Below, in pieces: positions 52,046 to 60,767 of a stretch of DNA of 64,000 bases. A program made the position numbers and the translations under genes. Within the stretch, counting starts at the first letter, position 1. Each line of letters begins with the position of its first letter. The stretch is from Campylobacter sp. 19-13652. GTDB lineage: Bacteria > Campylobacterota > Campylobacteria > Campylobacterales > Campylobacteraceae. The stretch spans positions 1,550,001 through 1,614,000 of the forward strand of contig NZ_AP024713.1 of NCBI RefSeq assembly GCF_019702925.1. The letters run 5' to 3'. The notes beneath the pieces are model-generated. The model saw nothing but the letters and a program-made list of their open reading frames with translations. It ran no database searches and was not told the DNA's origin.

Positions 52046-52056
52046 CCCCCCCCCCC
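52046..52056. repeat. C11 homopolymer tract in the LOS locus
   Basis: Eleven C between the decayed glycosyltransferase and the waaF-like gene, not inside an open frame that I can identify. Its length is in the range prone to slippage in Campylobacter. Confidence 0.9.
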
Positions 52057-52109
52057 TGTTGCCTCTGATGGCGCCGTCTACAAAGCTATGCTCTCTGCCA
52101 AAGCCTTTA

Positions 52110-52205
52110 TCGCTAACCAGTAGCTTTTAGCATACCGACCTTATCTTGATGTTGGCATTATTTTTAGCATTTTGCAGAAGCAGTGCAAAAATCTGCACTA
52201 ATCTA
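52110..52205 (+). repeat. Dispersed repeat family A, copy 5 (3' part)
   Basis: Contains ccagtagctttt, gatgttggcattattttta and gcaaaaatctgcac, matching the right-hand two thirds of the family A copies at 2.9 and 17.2 kb. The left third is absent or unrecognisable. Confidence 0.6.
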
Positions 52206-52287
52206 CTCGTATATGTGGCTATGCCTTTCTTTTAAATTTATAAAAGCAATATTTTATTTAAAAATGTAAAGTCAAATCAAAACCGCT

Positions 52288-53370
52288 CTAAACCCCAGCT
52301 TTTAGCCTTATCTCTGCCTTTATCTGCTCTATCTCATCGGCGCTAAACTCGACTAAGCATCGGCTTATCTTACTGCCATCACAGCCGTCCTTGCCACACG
52401 GTACGCACTGCCAGCTTTTTTGAAACACCGTGTGTTTGCCCATTTTTTGCACTCCGTTTCGTGCTTTGTAGCCATTTTCGCTTAGCTCATTATCCCATGC
52501 CCCCCACTCAAAAGCCCCGCTAGGCCCAAAAAACGCAACCACAGGCGTATTTACAGACGCTGCCACGTGCATAATAGCCGTATCAACCCCCACAAAGCAC
52601 CTTGCACGCGCAGCAAGTGCGGCGGTTTGCTTTAGGCTTAGTGTGCCGTTTAAATTTAAAGGCTCACTTTTACAAAGCGCTAAGGCGCTGGCTATTTTTG
52701 CACTCTCAGCCTCGCTGCCATCGCCACTTAGCACCACTTTTATACCAAGCTCAAGCTCGCAAAAATCAATAAGCTCCGCCATAATCTCATCTTTTACGCA
52801 TTTAAAAAGCCAGCGACTTGTGATGTGAAAATGAATAAACTGCTCTGGTAAACTCACGCCATCAAGTGCTGAGTCTGGATAGTATATCTGCACAGCCTTG
52901 CGCTTTGGTATCTCACATTTTAGCGCACTTAGCGTAGCTAGATTGCGCTCTATGGTGTGTGGGACGTATCCTAGATTTGGCAGGCTTATAGGGTGGGTTA
53001 CAAAGCGTGCTAGAGTGCGATTTTTAGGTAAAAAGCTCACTATACACCCTGCCTTTGCGTAGCGTGCGATAATCACGCCCCTATCACCTGAAGTGGTCTG
53101 AATGATGATGTCATAGCGCTGCTTTTTTATTGCATTAATAAATTTAAGCTCGCCCCAAATCCGCCCAAAAAGCCCCTTTTTACGCAGGCTATCTCGCTCA
53201 TAGACGTGGATATGGCTTATGTTTGGATTGCCTTCTATCATCGCCTGCGTACCAGCATTACAGGCAAAGTCTATCCTAGAGTGCGGATAGGTCATTGCAA
53301 GAGCGTCAATAAGCGGCGTAGTAAGTAGCACGTCGCCTATATTTCTAAACTTCATCACTAAAATTTTCAT
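52288..53370 (-). CDS. waaF: ADP-heptose:LPS heptosyltransferase (WaaF-like, GT9)
   Basis: A 360-residue GT9 enzyme starting MKILVMKFRNIGDVLLTTP, with VGVDTAIMHVAASVNTPVVA at the donor site and a C-terminal CVPCGKDGCDG cysteine cluster. I set the start at complement 53368-53370, where the ATG overlaps the stop of the preceding glycosyltransferase (ATGA); a longer frame upstream is only a shadow inside that gene. Order and size suggest heptosyltransferase II, but several GT9 genes in the window could fill that place, so the symbol is provisional. Confidence 0.8.
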   Translation of the reverse strand: MKILVMKFRNIGDVLLTTPLIDALAMTYPHSRIDFACNAGTQAMIEGNPNISHIHVYERDSLRKKGLFGRIWGELKFINAIKKQRYDIIIQTTSGDRGVIIARYAKAGCIVSFLPKNRTLARFVTHPISLPNLGYVPHTIERNLATLSALKCEIPKRKAVQIYYPDSALDGVSLPEQFIHFHITSRWLFKCVKDEIMAELIDFCELELGIKVVLSGDGSEAESAKIASALALCKSEPLNLNGTLSLKQTAALAARARCFVGVDTAIMHVAASVNTPVVAFFGPSGAFEWGAWDNELSENGYKARNGVQKMGKHTVFQKSWQCVPCGKDGCDGSKISRCLVEFSADEIEQIKAEIRLKAGV

Positions 53371-54062
53371 TTTACATATTTCCAAAATGTGTATTGAGCA
53401 TAAAGGCGTGCGATGACGTAGCCGCACCAGCCCTCCTTGTAGCCCCCGCGCAGAAAATATAGCCGCACAAACGTCCAAATGGGGTTAAAAATCGCCTTTA
53501 GGCGGCTTTTTTTTGCACTTAGGCTTGAGTAGCGATTTTGCTTAGTGATAAACTGCTCCACACTCTCATACGCATAGTGTAAAAAATGCTCCGCTAGCTC
53601 GCCCACATCGCCATTTGCTATAACTCTCTCATGCACCGCATCATCGCTAAATCTAGCGTGGTGTTTGCTAAAAAGCCGCACGCTAAAATCTGGATAAAGC
53701 CCCATATTTCGCACAGGCTTGCCAAAGAAATAATTAAGCCGTGGGACGCGGTAAGCGTTAAATTTAGGGCTTTTTAGCACGCTTTTTACCTCCGCTTCTA
53801 GCTGTGGGGTAAAGACTTCATCGCTATCAAGCACGAAAACCCACTCATTCTTAGCCGCATCCACCCCAAACTGCTTTTGCGCTCCAAAACCAAGCCAAGG
53901 CTGAAAAATAAGCCTAGTGTTTTTATGCTCGCTTATAATTTTAGCCGTATCGTCTGCGCTACCGCTATCTATGCAAAGCACTTCATCTGCCCATGATACC
54001 GATGAAAGCACTTGGGTGAGGTATTTTTGGCTATTAAATGTAAGTATTACAACACTTAGCAT
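53367..54062 (-). CDS. Glycosyltransferase family 2 (LOS core, WaaE/KdtX-like)
   Basis: A 231-residue GT2 enzyme with N-terminal LSVVILTFNSQKYLTQVLSS, IDSGSADDTAKI and the DXD-like FVLDSDEVFTP (about 74-84), then NYFFGKPVRNMGLYPDFSVR and VHERV. This matches the WaaE/KdtX group that adds glucose to core heptose. It begins seven bases inside the small upstream ORF and overlaps the heptosyltransferase gene by four. Confidence 0.87.
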   Translation of the reverse strand: MLSVVILTFNSQKYLTQVLSSVSWADEVLCIDSGSADDTAKIISEHKNTRLIFQPWLGFGAQKQFGVDAAKNEWVFVLDSDEVFTPQLEAEVKSVLKSPKFNAYRVPRLNYFFGKPVRNMGLYPDFSVRLFSKHHARFSDDAVHERVIANGDVGELAEHFLHYAYESVEQFITKQNRYSSLSAKKSRLKAIFNPIWTFVRLYFLRGGYKEGWCGYVIARLYAQYTFWKYVK

Positions 54063-54265
54063 AGCGCACCCTTTTTACCAAAGCCCAAAAAAGCGTAAAA
54101 AGCGACGGCTTTAATGGGGCATGAGTGAATAAATTTATAAAAATCAGTCCATGCGCTTATTGCGAACGCTAGCAAATATCTTTTTTCACCTTTAATGGCG
54201 CAAAAGCTATCATTTTTGGCTTTAGGATTAAAGCTTTCTGGATTTAATGGCGCAAAAGCTATCAT
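54056..54265 (-). CDS. Small ORF translationally coupled between htrB and the GT2 gene
   Basis: Sixty-nine codons whose ATG overlaps the htrB stop (ATGA) and whose stop lies inside the start of the GT2 gene, the same coupling seen for real genes in this operon. The product starts MIAFAPLNPESFNPKAKN and has a moderately hydrophobic C-terminal half (AVAFYAFLGFGKKGA). I recognise no family. The first part contains a 25-base direct repeat read in two frames (IAFAPLN and DSFCAIKGE), so the ORF may have arisen or lengthened by duplication. It may also be only a spacer kept open by coupling. Confidence 0.4.
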   Translation of the reverse strand: MIAFAPLNPESFNPKAKNDSFCAIKGEKRYLLAFAISAWTDFYKFIHSCPIKAVAFYAFLGFGKKGALC

Positions 54266-54267
54266 TT
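54191..54267. repeat. 25-base direct repeat, two copies
   Basis: tttaatggcgcaaaagctat followed by cattt occurs at 54191-54215 and again, identically, at 54243-54267, 52 bases apart. The second copy includes the start codon of the small ORF and the htrB stop. Confidence 0.9.
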
Positions 54268-55164
54268 ATAAATTCCTTCATAAAAGTGCTTAAATCGCTT
54301 GTGAAACCAAAAATACTCGCTAGGAGCTCGCCGAATCGCCGCTTCACAGCTGCTAGCCTGCTCCTGCGTAGCCTGCAAAATCGCCTCATCCTTACCCAGA
54401 CTTTGCGTTAGAACCGCCACATCAATAACCTCATCAAACTCTATCTCGCTCCTGCCACTGCCTACGCTTTTAATGTAAGCTGGCACGATGAGAGCACCAC
54501 TTTTTTGTGCTAGCACACTAGCTGCTGGGGTGTGAAGTGCTCTATGAGAGAAAAACTCCACCTCCACGCCCTCGCTCTTAGCGGTGTTTTGATCGACAAG
54601 TATGCCCACTAGCCTGCCGTCTTTTAGAGCCCTTAGTACGCCACGAGCTGCGCCACTTTTTTCTATGACTTGTATGTCAAATTGATGACGATTTTTACTC
54701 AAAATCGCTTCCATAGCCATATCATCAAGTCGCCTACCAACGACAGAAACTGCTCCAAATTTAGCCGCCATCGCTAGGCTAAAAAGCTCCCACTCTCCAT
54801 AATGCGCCGTAACTACTATCACACCGCGACCGCTATTTATAGCGCTAAGCAGCCGCTCGCTGTGCTTAAAGTCAACTCTTTCAAGCACGGACTTTTTGGT
54901 TGTGTTTTGATTTTTTATAAAATTTGCACCCAGATAGACGGCAAATTTCTCATAGCACTCCTTGGCGATTTTTAGCTTTTCATCACTACTTATGCTATCA
55001 CTAAAGGCTAGGTTTAAATTTGCTAGCACGTTGTGTTTGCGCTTTTTAGCGATTAAAAAATAAACCCTAGCCAAAGCCCTGCAAAATGCCGCACTCACCG
55101 CACTAGGTAGCAGCCACACGATAAATTTTAAAAACCAAAATCCAGCCAAATAAAGCTTACTCAT
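54262..55164 (-). CDS. htrB: Lipid A acyltransferase (LpxL/HtrB family)
   Basis: Adds a secondary acyl chain to lipid A at the inner membrane, using acyl-ACP. The 300 residues have an N-terminal membrane segment (about 5-28) and the catalytic HX4E motif in VVTAHYGEWELF (about 115-126), followed by SVVGRRLDD, GILVDQN and the region VEFFSHRALHTPAA. It overlaps waaC by four bases, as in the C. jejuni LOS locus, where it is named waaM or htrB. Confidence 0.92.
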   Translation of the reverse strand: MSKLYLAGFWFLKFIVWLLPSAVSAAFCRALARVYFLIAKKRKHNVLANLNLAFSDSISSDEKLKIAKECYEKFAVYLGANFIKNQNTTKKSVLERVDFKHSERLLSAINSGRGVIVVTAHYGEWELFSLAMAAKFGAVSVVGRRLDDMAMEAILSKNRHQFDIQVIEKSGAARGVLRALKDGRLVGILVDQNTAKSEGVEVEFFSHRALHTPAASVLAQKSGALIVPAYIKSVGSGRSEIEFDEVIDVAVLTQSLGKDEAILQATQEQASSCEAAIRRAPSEYFWFHKRFKHFYEGIYK

Positions 55165-56123
55165 AAAAGCCCCCTAGCACTTTGTATTACATTTTTAGCA
55201 GGTATTTCACACACGCTAAAATCGCTTTTGTCTATCTTTCTTGCGTCCACTTTTTTACCCGCATCAAGAGTTAAATTTTTATCCGTCCTAAAGGTGTTTC
55301 GCTCGCTAGGGCGGTTACCAAAAAGCGTGATTGAGGCGACATTTTGCGCCCAGGCTAGGTGCGTTACGCCACTATCATTGCCAATAACTAAATCGCAGCC
55401 TGATATAAAGCTAGCTAGCTCGCTTAGGCTTTTTGGCGCAAGCAGCTGCGCCTTTGTGCCGCTTATTAGCTTGGTGGCTGCTGTTTTTTCATCCTTGCTA
55501 CTATAGCACACAAGCAGGCTAAAATCATCACAAAGCCCCAAAATAACGTCCCTAAATTTATCATAGCACTTGCTAGGCTCGCTCGCAAACGGCGCAATTA
55601 GCACTAGCTTTTTATCGCCCTTTTTAGGTAGTGTGTCGCTTGAGATTTTAAAGCATGGCGCTTTTTGCTCTATCTGCTCTTTACTCACGCTAAAGCCCAG
55701 CGCAAATGCCGTTAAATAGGCATTTCTCATTATTACATTTTCATTATAATCAATCACAAATTTGCGCGCATAAAAAAGGCTAGCTATGCCCTCTTTTGCG
55801 CTTTTAAAACTAAAGCCGCAGCTCTTGCCTATAAGCCAAGAGACGATAGCTGATTTAACAAGCCCTTGCAAGTCAATGACTATATCAAATTTACCCAAAG
55901 TCCGCAAGGCTTTAAAAGCGCTAAAATAGCGCCTATCTTTTAGCTCAAGCTCCACGACCTCATCTACCCCAGCGCAAGCACGCACGAGCTGGGCAAATCT
56001 AGCATCAACCACCCACGTGATATGGGCGTTTGGCATATGCGCACGCACGAGCTGGACGCATATGCTAGCGTGGATTATGTCGCCTATGGCGGAGAGTTTT
56101 ACTAAAGCGATTTTTTGTTTCAT
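55161..56123 (-). CDS. waaC: Lipooligosaccharide heptosyltransferase I
   Basis: Transfers the first heptose onto Kdo. The 320-residue GT9 protein starts QKIALVKLSAIGDIIHASIC, the WaaC-type loop, with DIVIDLQGLVKSAIVSWLIG in the N-terminal half and donor site VIGNDSGVTHLAWAQ plus LFGNRPSERN at the C-terminal end. It is the first gene of the minus-strand LOS operon and is divergent from the polysaccharide deacetylase gene with 61 bases between starts, matching the C. jejuni order. Confidence 0.93.
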   Translation of the reverse strand: MKQKIALVKLSAIGDIIHASICVQLVRAHMPNAHITWVVDARFAQLVRACAGVDEVVELELKDRRYFSAFKALRTLGKFDIVIDLQGLVKSAIVSWLIGKSCGFSFKSAKEGIASLFYARKFVIDYNENVIMRNAYLTAFALGFSVSKEQIEQKAPCFKISSDTLPKKGDKKLVLIAPFASEPSKCYDKFRDVILGLCDDFSLLVCYSSKDEKTAATKLISGTKAQLLAPKSLSELASFISGCDLVIGNDSGVTHLAWAQNVASITLFGNRPSERNTFRTDKNLTLDAGKKVDARKIDKSDFSVCEIPAKNVIQSARGLL

Positions 56124-56184
56124 TCTTAACTTTAACTTTAAATTTGATAATATTTTATAAAAATTTGGCTTTAAAAGAGATTTT

Positions 56185-56952
56185 ATGAGTGTACCTGTTT
56201 TGATGTATCATCACGTTTTGCCCCAGTCTGGCTTTATCACAAGTAGCGTTATGGAGTTTGAAGCACAAATGCGCTATCTAGCAAATAACGGCTACCACAC
56301 GCTTAGCGCAGATGAGTTTTTGGCTTATAAAAAGGGTGAATTAAAGGTAGGTAAAAAAAGTGTGCTTATCACCTTTGATGATGGCTGGCGGGATAATTAC
56401 GTCTATGCTTTTCCTGTGCTTAAAAAATATGGGCTTCGTGCAACTATATTTTTAGTAACTGGCTGGATAGAAGCCGCTAGCGAGCAGGTGGGGGCTGAGT
56501 TTATCCCTGCGCCACACTCTAAGGCAAAAGCGATGGCTAGCCAAAATCCTGGTGCACTGTTTTTAAACTGGGACGAAGTGGGCAAAATGAGAGAGGCTGG
56601 CATAGACTTTCACTCTCATACGCACGGACATAGCGATGCGTACTTTGGCACGCTTAGCCTAGAGCAAGAGCTAGCAATGTGTAGGCAAACGCTAAAGCGG
56701 CGCCTGGGATTTGACGATACTCACCTGTGCTGGCCTAGGGGCAAATACGATAAAGCAGCCATAAATGCAGCAAAGCAAGCAGGATATGAGATACTTTATA
56801 CCACAAAGCGGGGCATAAATAGGGCTAATGGCGAGCTTGAGGCGATAAAGCGCATAGGCGCAAAGGGCGATGAGCGCTGGCTAGCAAAGACGCTGGCTAT
56901 ATATTCAAACGATATTTTGGGTGGAATTTATAGCCTTTTAAAGCCAAATTAG
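56185..56952 (+). CDS. Polysaccharide deacetylase family protein (NodB domain)
   Basis: A carbohydrate esterase 4 protein of 255 residues. The NodB domain has the N-terminal PVLMYHHVLP, the metal/catalytic ITFDDGWRDN (about 62-71) with the Asp-Asp pair, the HxxxH metal site DFHSHTHGHSD (about 144-154), and CWPRGKYDKA. No signal peptide is seen, so it acts in the cytoplasm or is exported otherwise. It is divergent from waaC; the C. jejuni LOS locus has a comparable gene at this edge. The target is probably an N-acetyl sugar of the surface glycan, which is inferred. Confidence 0.88.
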   Translation: MSVPVLMYHHVLPQSGFITSSVMEFEAQMRYLANNGYHTLSADEFLAYKKGELKVGKKSVLITFDDGWRDNYVYAFPVLKKYGLRATIFLVTGWIEAASEQVGAEFIPAPHSKAKAMASQNPGALFLNWDEVGKMREAGIDFHSHTHGHSDAYFGTLSLEQELAMCRQTLKRRLGFDDTHLCWPRGKYDKAAINAAKQAGYEILYTTKRGINRANGELEAIKRIGAKGDERWLAKTLAIYSNDILGGIYSLLKPN

Positions 56953-57100
56953 GCATTTTAAGCGCACTTTAGGGTTAGCTTTTAAAGGCTTAGTAAAATT
57001 TACCCACTATGGTAGTACACCTAAAAACTCGCATTTTCTTGCTATTGCGCCCACTATTAACGCCAAACTCTCGCATAAATTTAGCCATACCAAAACCCAA

Positions 57101-58711
57101 TCAAAGCTCCTCAAAAAGATACATACTACTAGCCAGTCTCTCTAGTTCGTCTAAATACTGATTCGCCTTTGCCCTACTCGCACCAAACTCACTCGCTATT
57201 TGCCCAACTATCTGAGCCTTTGTAGCCTTGCCGTCAAAGCGTAGCAAAATCTCGGCCTCTTTTTTGGTGATTGATACTACGTAATTAAACGCATCCGCAA
57301 AATCAATAAAAGGCTCGTTCGTGCTTGCGAAATACTTTAAATACCCCTCATATCTAGGGTTTATACGAGTTTTATATGGCTCGTACTTAATGGCATTGCG
57401 CGGATTAATATCGACCTTTATCCCCTCAGTAACCGCCTCTAGCATTTTTATAAATCCAGCATACGCCTGTAATCTGTGCGAAGTATCACTAAATAAAGCA
57501 AGCACCTGCGGCAAGCTAATAGAGGCTGGACTAACCTGCCCAGCTAAATCATAAAGCCACCCATACTCAGCATCTAGCCGCCTTTGCATATTATCCACAT
57601 AGCCATTTTCCGTCTTAGTGAGGATACTGCAGATATGTAGCTTTGAGATATCCGCCACACCTATATCTTTATTGGCAAGAGCTTTGATATTGCTTGCGTG
57701 GGTTATAAGGCTTCGTCTAAAGGTTCTATCACTAAAAATATCAAGCATAAGCTCACTGGCCACATGAGATGAAAAGTGCGCACGGATAAAATCATCAGCC
57801 TGCTTGTATGCTAAATCTGGGGAGAGAATATCGCTTAAATCAGCCTCGCACAAATAGCCAAGCTCATGGTGCGCTAGACTTGCGCTAAATTCATCAAAAT
57901 AAAAAGCATCATTTACCTCAGATAGCCACTCATGTCTTATATAGTGATCTGACGCCTCCTTTATACGGTCTATAAGTGCTATTTGGACGGAATTTGGATG
58001 GCGTGTGAGCAGATAATGCCTGTAAATATCTAGCGTTTGCTTAACAAAGGAGATGTTTGAATGTTGCTCGTATGCAGCAAGCATTAATCGGCGCAGAGGC
58101 ATTCTGGCGTGCCAGCCAGGCAGGGCATTAAAGGAGATATAAGCCATGCCAAAGGGTGCTAGATGGCGAGCAATCAGCGACAAAATCGCTTCACGCACAT
58201 GAGCTGGCACCCAGCTGTATACACCGTGAGCAATTATATAATCGTACTTAGAATTTGCGTGTACAGCGGAAAAATCCGTAATATCAAGATGTTCTAAAAC
58301 AAGATTGCTAGCACCGCAAAATTTGGCTATGCGCCTACCCTCGCTAATCTGCGAGAGCGAAAGGTCTATGCCATGCAAAGTGGCGCTTGGATCATGCAGT
58401 GCATATGAGATGAGATTTCCGCCAAAAGAACAGCCAAGCTCCAGCACGCTAATTGGGGTGGCGTTTTCTAAGCTTGATTTGTCTGATATATGCTGGCTAC
58501 TAGGGCTAGCTGCCGCAGAAAAGCTCTTGACGTCATTAAGGCATGGATTGGATTGCGCATTGCTTTTAGCTAGATCGCTAAGCCCCAAAATAGCGGAGAT
58601 AGAGCGCAGAAGTAGCGGACTAGTCGCAGTAAATGCACTAGAGTGATAGGGTATTTTGTCGTACGGATTTGGCTGGTTTTTACTCGATGGTGCGGCATTA
58701 TTTTTTAGCAA
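57101..58711 (-). CDS. Class I methyltransferase with methyltransferase-regulatory domain
   Basis: A 536-residue protein. About residues 105-230 form a SAM-binding fold: motif I SVLELGCSFGGNLISYAL (about 112-129), HGIDLSLSQISEGRRIA, and the post-II IIAHGVYSWVP. Then follows the methyltransferase-regulatory domain (about 250-350) and a winged-helix-like C-terminus (LLRFDGKATKAQIVGQIASE). The first 100 residues look poorly ordered (rich in Ser, Asn, Pro). Such proteins are seen near surface-glycan genes, but the substrate is unknown. It lies at the end of the LOS region as a single gene. Confidence 0.83.
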   Translation of the reverse strand: MLKNNAAPSSKNQPNPYDKIPYHSSAFTATSPLLLRSISAILGLSDLAKSNAQSNPCLNDVKSFSAAASPSSQHISDKSSLENATPISVLELGCSFGGNLISYALHDPSATLHGIDLSLSQISEGRRIAKFCGASNLVLEHLDITDFSAVHANSKYDYIIAHGVYSWVPAHVREAILSLIARHLAPFGMAYISFNALPGWHARMPLRRLMLAAYEQHSNISFVKQTLDIYRHYLLTRHPNSVQIALIDRIKEASDHYIRHEWLSEVNDAFYFDEFSASLAHHELGYLCEADLSDILSPDLAYKQADDFIRAHFSSHVASELMLDIFSDRTFRRSLITHASNIKALANKDIGVADISKLHICSILTKTENGYVDNMQRRLDAEYGWLYDLAGQVSPASISLPQVLALFSDTSHRLQAYAGFIKMLEAVTEGIKVDINPRNAIKYEPYKTRINPRYEGYLKYFASTNEPFIDFADAFNYVVSITKKEAEILLRFDGKATKAQIVGQIASEFGASRAKANQYLDELERLASSMYLFEEL

Positions 58712-59262
58712 TGTTTAGCTTTCGTTTGGAATTTCAAAAACAGTCTAGCAAAGTTTGACTAAAAATTTATTAAAGCCAAATCGCCAAATTTTCCAAACAC
58801 TACCATAAAAATCTACTAAAATAGCTCTCAAACTAGCCATAATATCGCAAGGCTAAAATCCATAAAACTCTTGAATTTTACGCATTTATAGGCTATGAAT
58901 TTAAATTTATCACTATCAGCAACCTTTTGCAAAACACTAAAACTAAAGCGAAAAATAGGGAAATTTAAACTCAGCGCATTTGCTCTACTAACTAATGTAG
59001 TTTTATTAAGCGATATTAAATATAAATTTTTATAAATTTTAAAGGCAAGTCCTGCGCCAAATATAAATAGCTTATTAATCGCTTGTATAATGTGGTAATG
59101 CACTAGCTTGCGTGCGGTTTTGCTTCGATCGTTTTAAAAAGCTTCGCTTTCACTTAAGACACAAGAAAGCATACAACCCATACAATGGCTTAATAATACA
59201 ACTGCTTACTGCGCGCGCATAAGTTAAAGCGCAGCTTCTTTAAACGGTCGGCGTAACCGATA

Positions 59263-59425
59263 TTTATTTAAAAAACAAACGGAGCGAAGTTTATTTAAAA
59301 TAAGATATAGTAGCAGTTTTAAAAACCACGCCTTACTAAAGGCTCTTTTTCCTACTCCACTTTGTGATACAAGCTCGCCCAGCCTAGATTAAGAAAAGTA
59401 AAACTGGGCGAAGGAAAGCATATCA
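59263..59425 (+). repeat. Dispersed repeat family B, copy 2
   Basis: Contains tttatttaaaaaacaaacgg, agtttatttaaaataag, tgtgatacaagctcgcccag and gaaagcatatcacc in the same order as 40684-40835, about 19 kb away. An extra segment of about ten bases is present near 59350. Confidence 0.65.
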
Positions 59426-59504
59426 CCTACGACACAAGCCACATAAAAGCAGTGGTCTTAATAGGCTAACTCTTGCCGATATTCCCCAGATTTTTATATC
59501 AGAC

Positions 59505-59622
59505 TTTGCAAATAGATAAAAATCGCACTAACGCCGCAGGATAATGACTGTGACATCAAAGCAAGTGGCACGAATTAGTGGTGTTGAGCTTGCAAGGTGG
59601 CTTAAATTTGTAATTAAAAACA
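59505..59622 (-). repeat. Dispersed repeat family A, copy 6 (near full length, inverted)
   Basis: The reverse complement begins ttttaattacaaatttaagc and reads caccttgcaagctcaacacc, then actaattcgtgccacttgct. It matches the copy at 2.9 kb at its left end almost base for base. It is upstream of nothing on its own strand and downstream of accA. Confidence 0.75.
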
Positions 59623-59819
59623 ACACTATTCTTTGAAGGAGCCATAAATTTATTAAGCCATATTTTTATGAATTTAAAAGCTAGATGTGTTACCAAATAT
59701 CATTGACGCAATATCCTCTTGCAGCAAAATTTACGGTAGAAAAATCTGAAATAATGTAAAAAATATTTTAAATAGTGGAAAATTTATAAAAATCCCAAAT
59801 AATTATCAATTAAAGGAGA

Positions 59820-60764
59820 TTACTCTCCTTCATAAACTCCAACAGCTAGAATTTTATTCATTCTTTTTTGAATTAACTCATCAATTGATAACTCTTTTAG
59901 CTTTGCAAGCTCTTTTAAAAAATACTCGCCCAAAGACTTTGCTGCGCTAACTCTATCTCTGTGAGCGCCGTTTATAGGCTCTTCGATAACATCATCTATA
60001 AGCCCCAAGCCCTTTAAATCATCGGCTGTGATCTTCATAGATTTTGTAGCCTGCTCCTGCTTTGCTGGATCATTCCAAAGTATCGCAGCACAGCCCTCTG
60101 GAGAGATGACAGAAAAAACAGAATTTTTCATCATGGCCAGCCTATCAGCCACACCGATAGCCAATGCCCCTCCGCTACCACCTTCACCGATTACAACGGC
60201 TACAGTAGGGGTTTTAAGAGCTGCAAATTCATACAAATTCCTAGCTATTGCCTCGCTCTGTCCACGCTCCTCTGCGCCCACGCCTGGATATGCACCTGGG
60301 GTGTCTATTAAAAATAATATAGGTAGGTTAAATTTTTCAGCCAGCCTAGCCACTCTAAGAGCCTTACGGTAGCCCTCAGGGTGCGGCATACCAAAATTGC
60401 GACGAAGTTTATTTTTAGTGCCACGTCCTTTTTGCTCGCCTATTACCACCACCTTTTCTCCACTAATGTAGCCTATATAGCAGACTATTGCCTCATCATC
60501 TCGATAAGCTCTATCTCCGTGTATCTCATAATAATCTGTAAGCAAAGCTCTAATATAATCAAGTGCATAAGGACGGTCAGGGTGTCTAGCCAGCTGTAAG
60601 CGCTGAAACTCGCTTAAATTTTTATAGACTTTTGCAACCTCTTTTTCTAGGCTTTTAGAGAGTATTTCTACCGCATGTTCATCGCCTTTTATCTTAGCGT
60701 TTGCTATATCCTCGTCTATCTGCTTTATTCCCTTTTCAAAGTCCAAATAGCTATAATTTGACAT
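59820..60764 (-). CDS. accA: Acetyl-CoA carboxylase carboxyltransferase subunit alpha
   Basis: Alpha half of the carboxyltransferase that makes malonyl-CoA. The 314 residues include [15 protein letters not shown] at the start, [40 protein letters not shown], and the active-site region [20 protein letters not shown] (about 158-177) with [14 protein letters not shown] use the ATG at complement 60762-60764; a GTG one codon earlier abuts the fabF stop. It is the last gene of the fabG-to-accA series. Confidence 0.95.
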   Translation of the reverse strand: MSNYSYLDFEKGIKQIDEDIANAKIKGDEHAVEILSKSLEKEVAKVYKNLSEFQRLQLARHPDRPYALDYIRALLTDYYEIHGDRAYRDDEAIVCYIGYISGEKVVVIGEQKGRGTKNKLRRNFGMPHPEGYRKALRVARLAEKFNLPILFLIDTPGAYPGVGAEERGQSEAIARNLYEFAALKTPTVAVVIGEGGSGGALAIGVADRLAMMKNSVFSVISPEGCAAILWNDPAKQEQATKSMKITADDLKGLGLIDDVIEEPINGAHRDRVSAAKSLGEYFLKELAKLKELSIDELIQKRMNKILAVGVYEGE

Positions 60765-60767
60765 CAC

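Larger units (their letters stand above)
51329..52287. other. Gap in LOS locus: decayed glycosyltransferase, C11 tract and repeat copy
   Basis: 959 bases without an intact gene. From left to right it holds a minus-strand glycosyltransferase pseudogene (about 51340-51884), an A/T-rich spacer, a C11 tract (52046-52056) and a copy of repeat family A (52110-52205). Confidence 0.7.
58712..59819. other. 1.1-kb gene-free region with repeat copies
   Basis: No gene is supported. The left 400 bases are A/T-rich with a 91-codon minus-strand frame (58828-59103) that resembles no family and has no ribosome binding site. The middle holds a family B repeat copy (59263-59425), and the right part a near-full family A copy (59505-59622). 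Confidence 0.6.

Noticed and set aside
52288-53478. Longer form of the waaF-like gene starting at complement 53478
   Set aside because: The extra 36 residues are a shadow of the preceding GT2 gene; the conserved GT9 N-terminus starts at 53370 with an ATGA overlap.
58828-59103. 91-codon minus-strand ORF as a gene
   Set aside because: No ribosome binding site, no recognisable family and low-complexity A/T-rich sequence next to repeat copies; best treated as chance.
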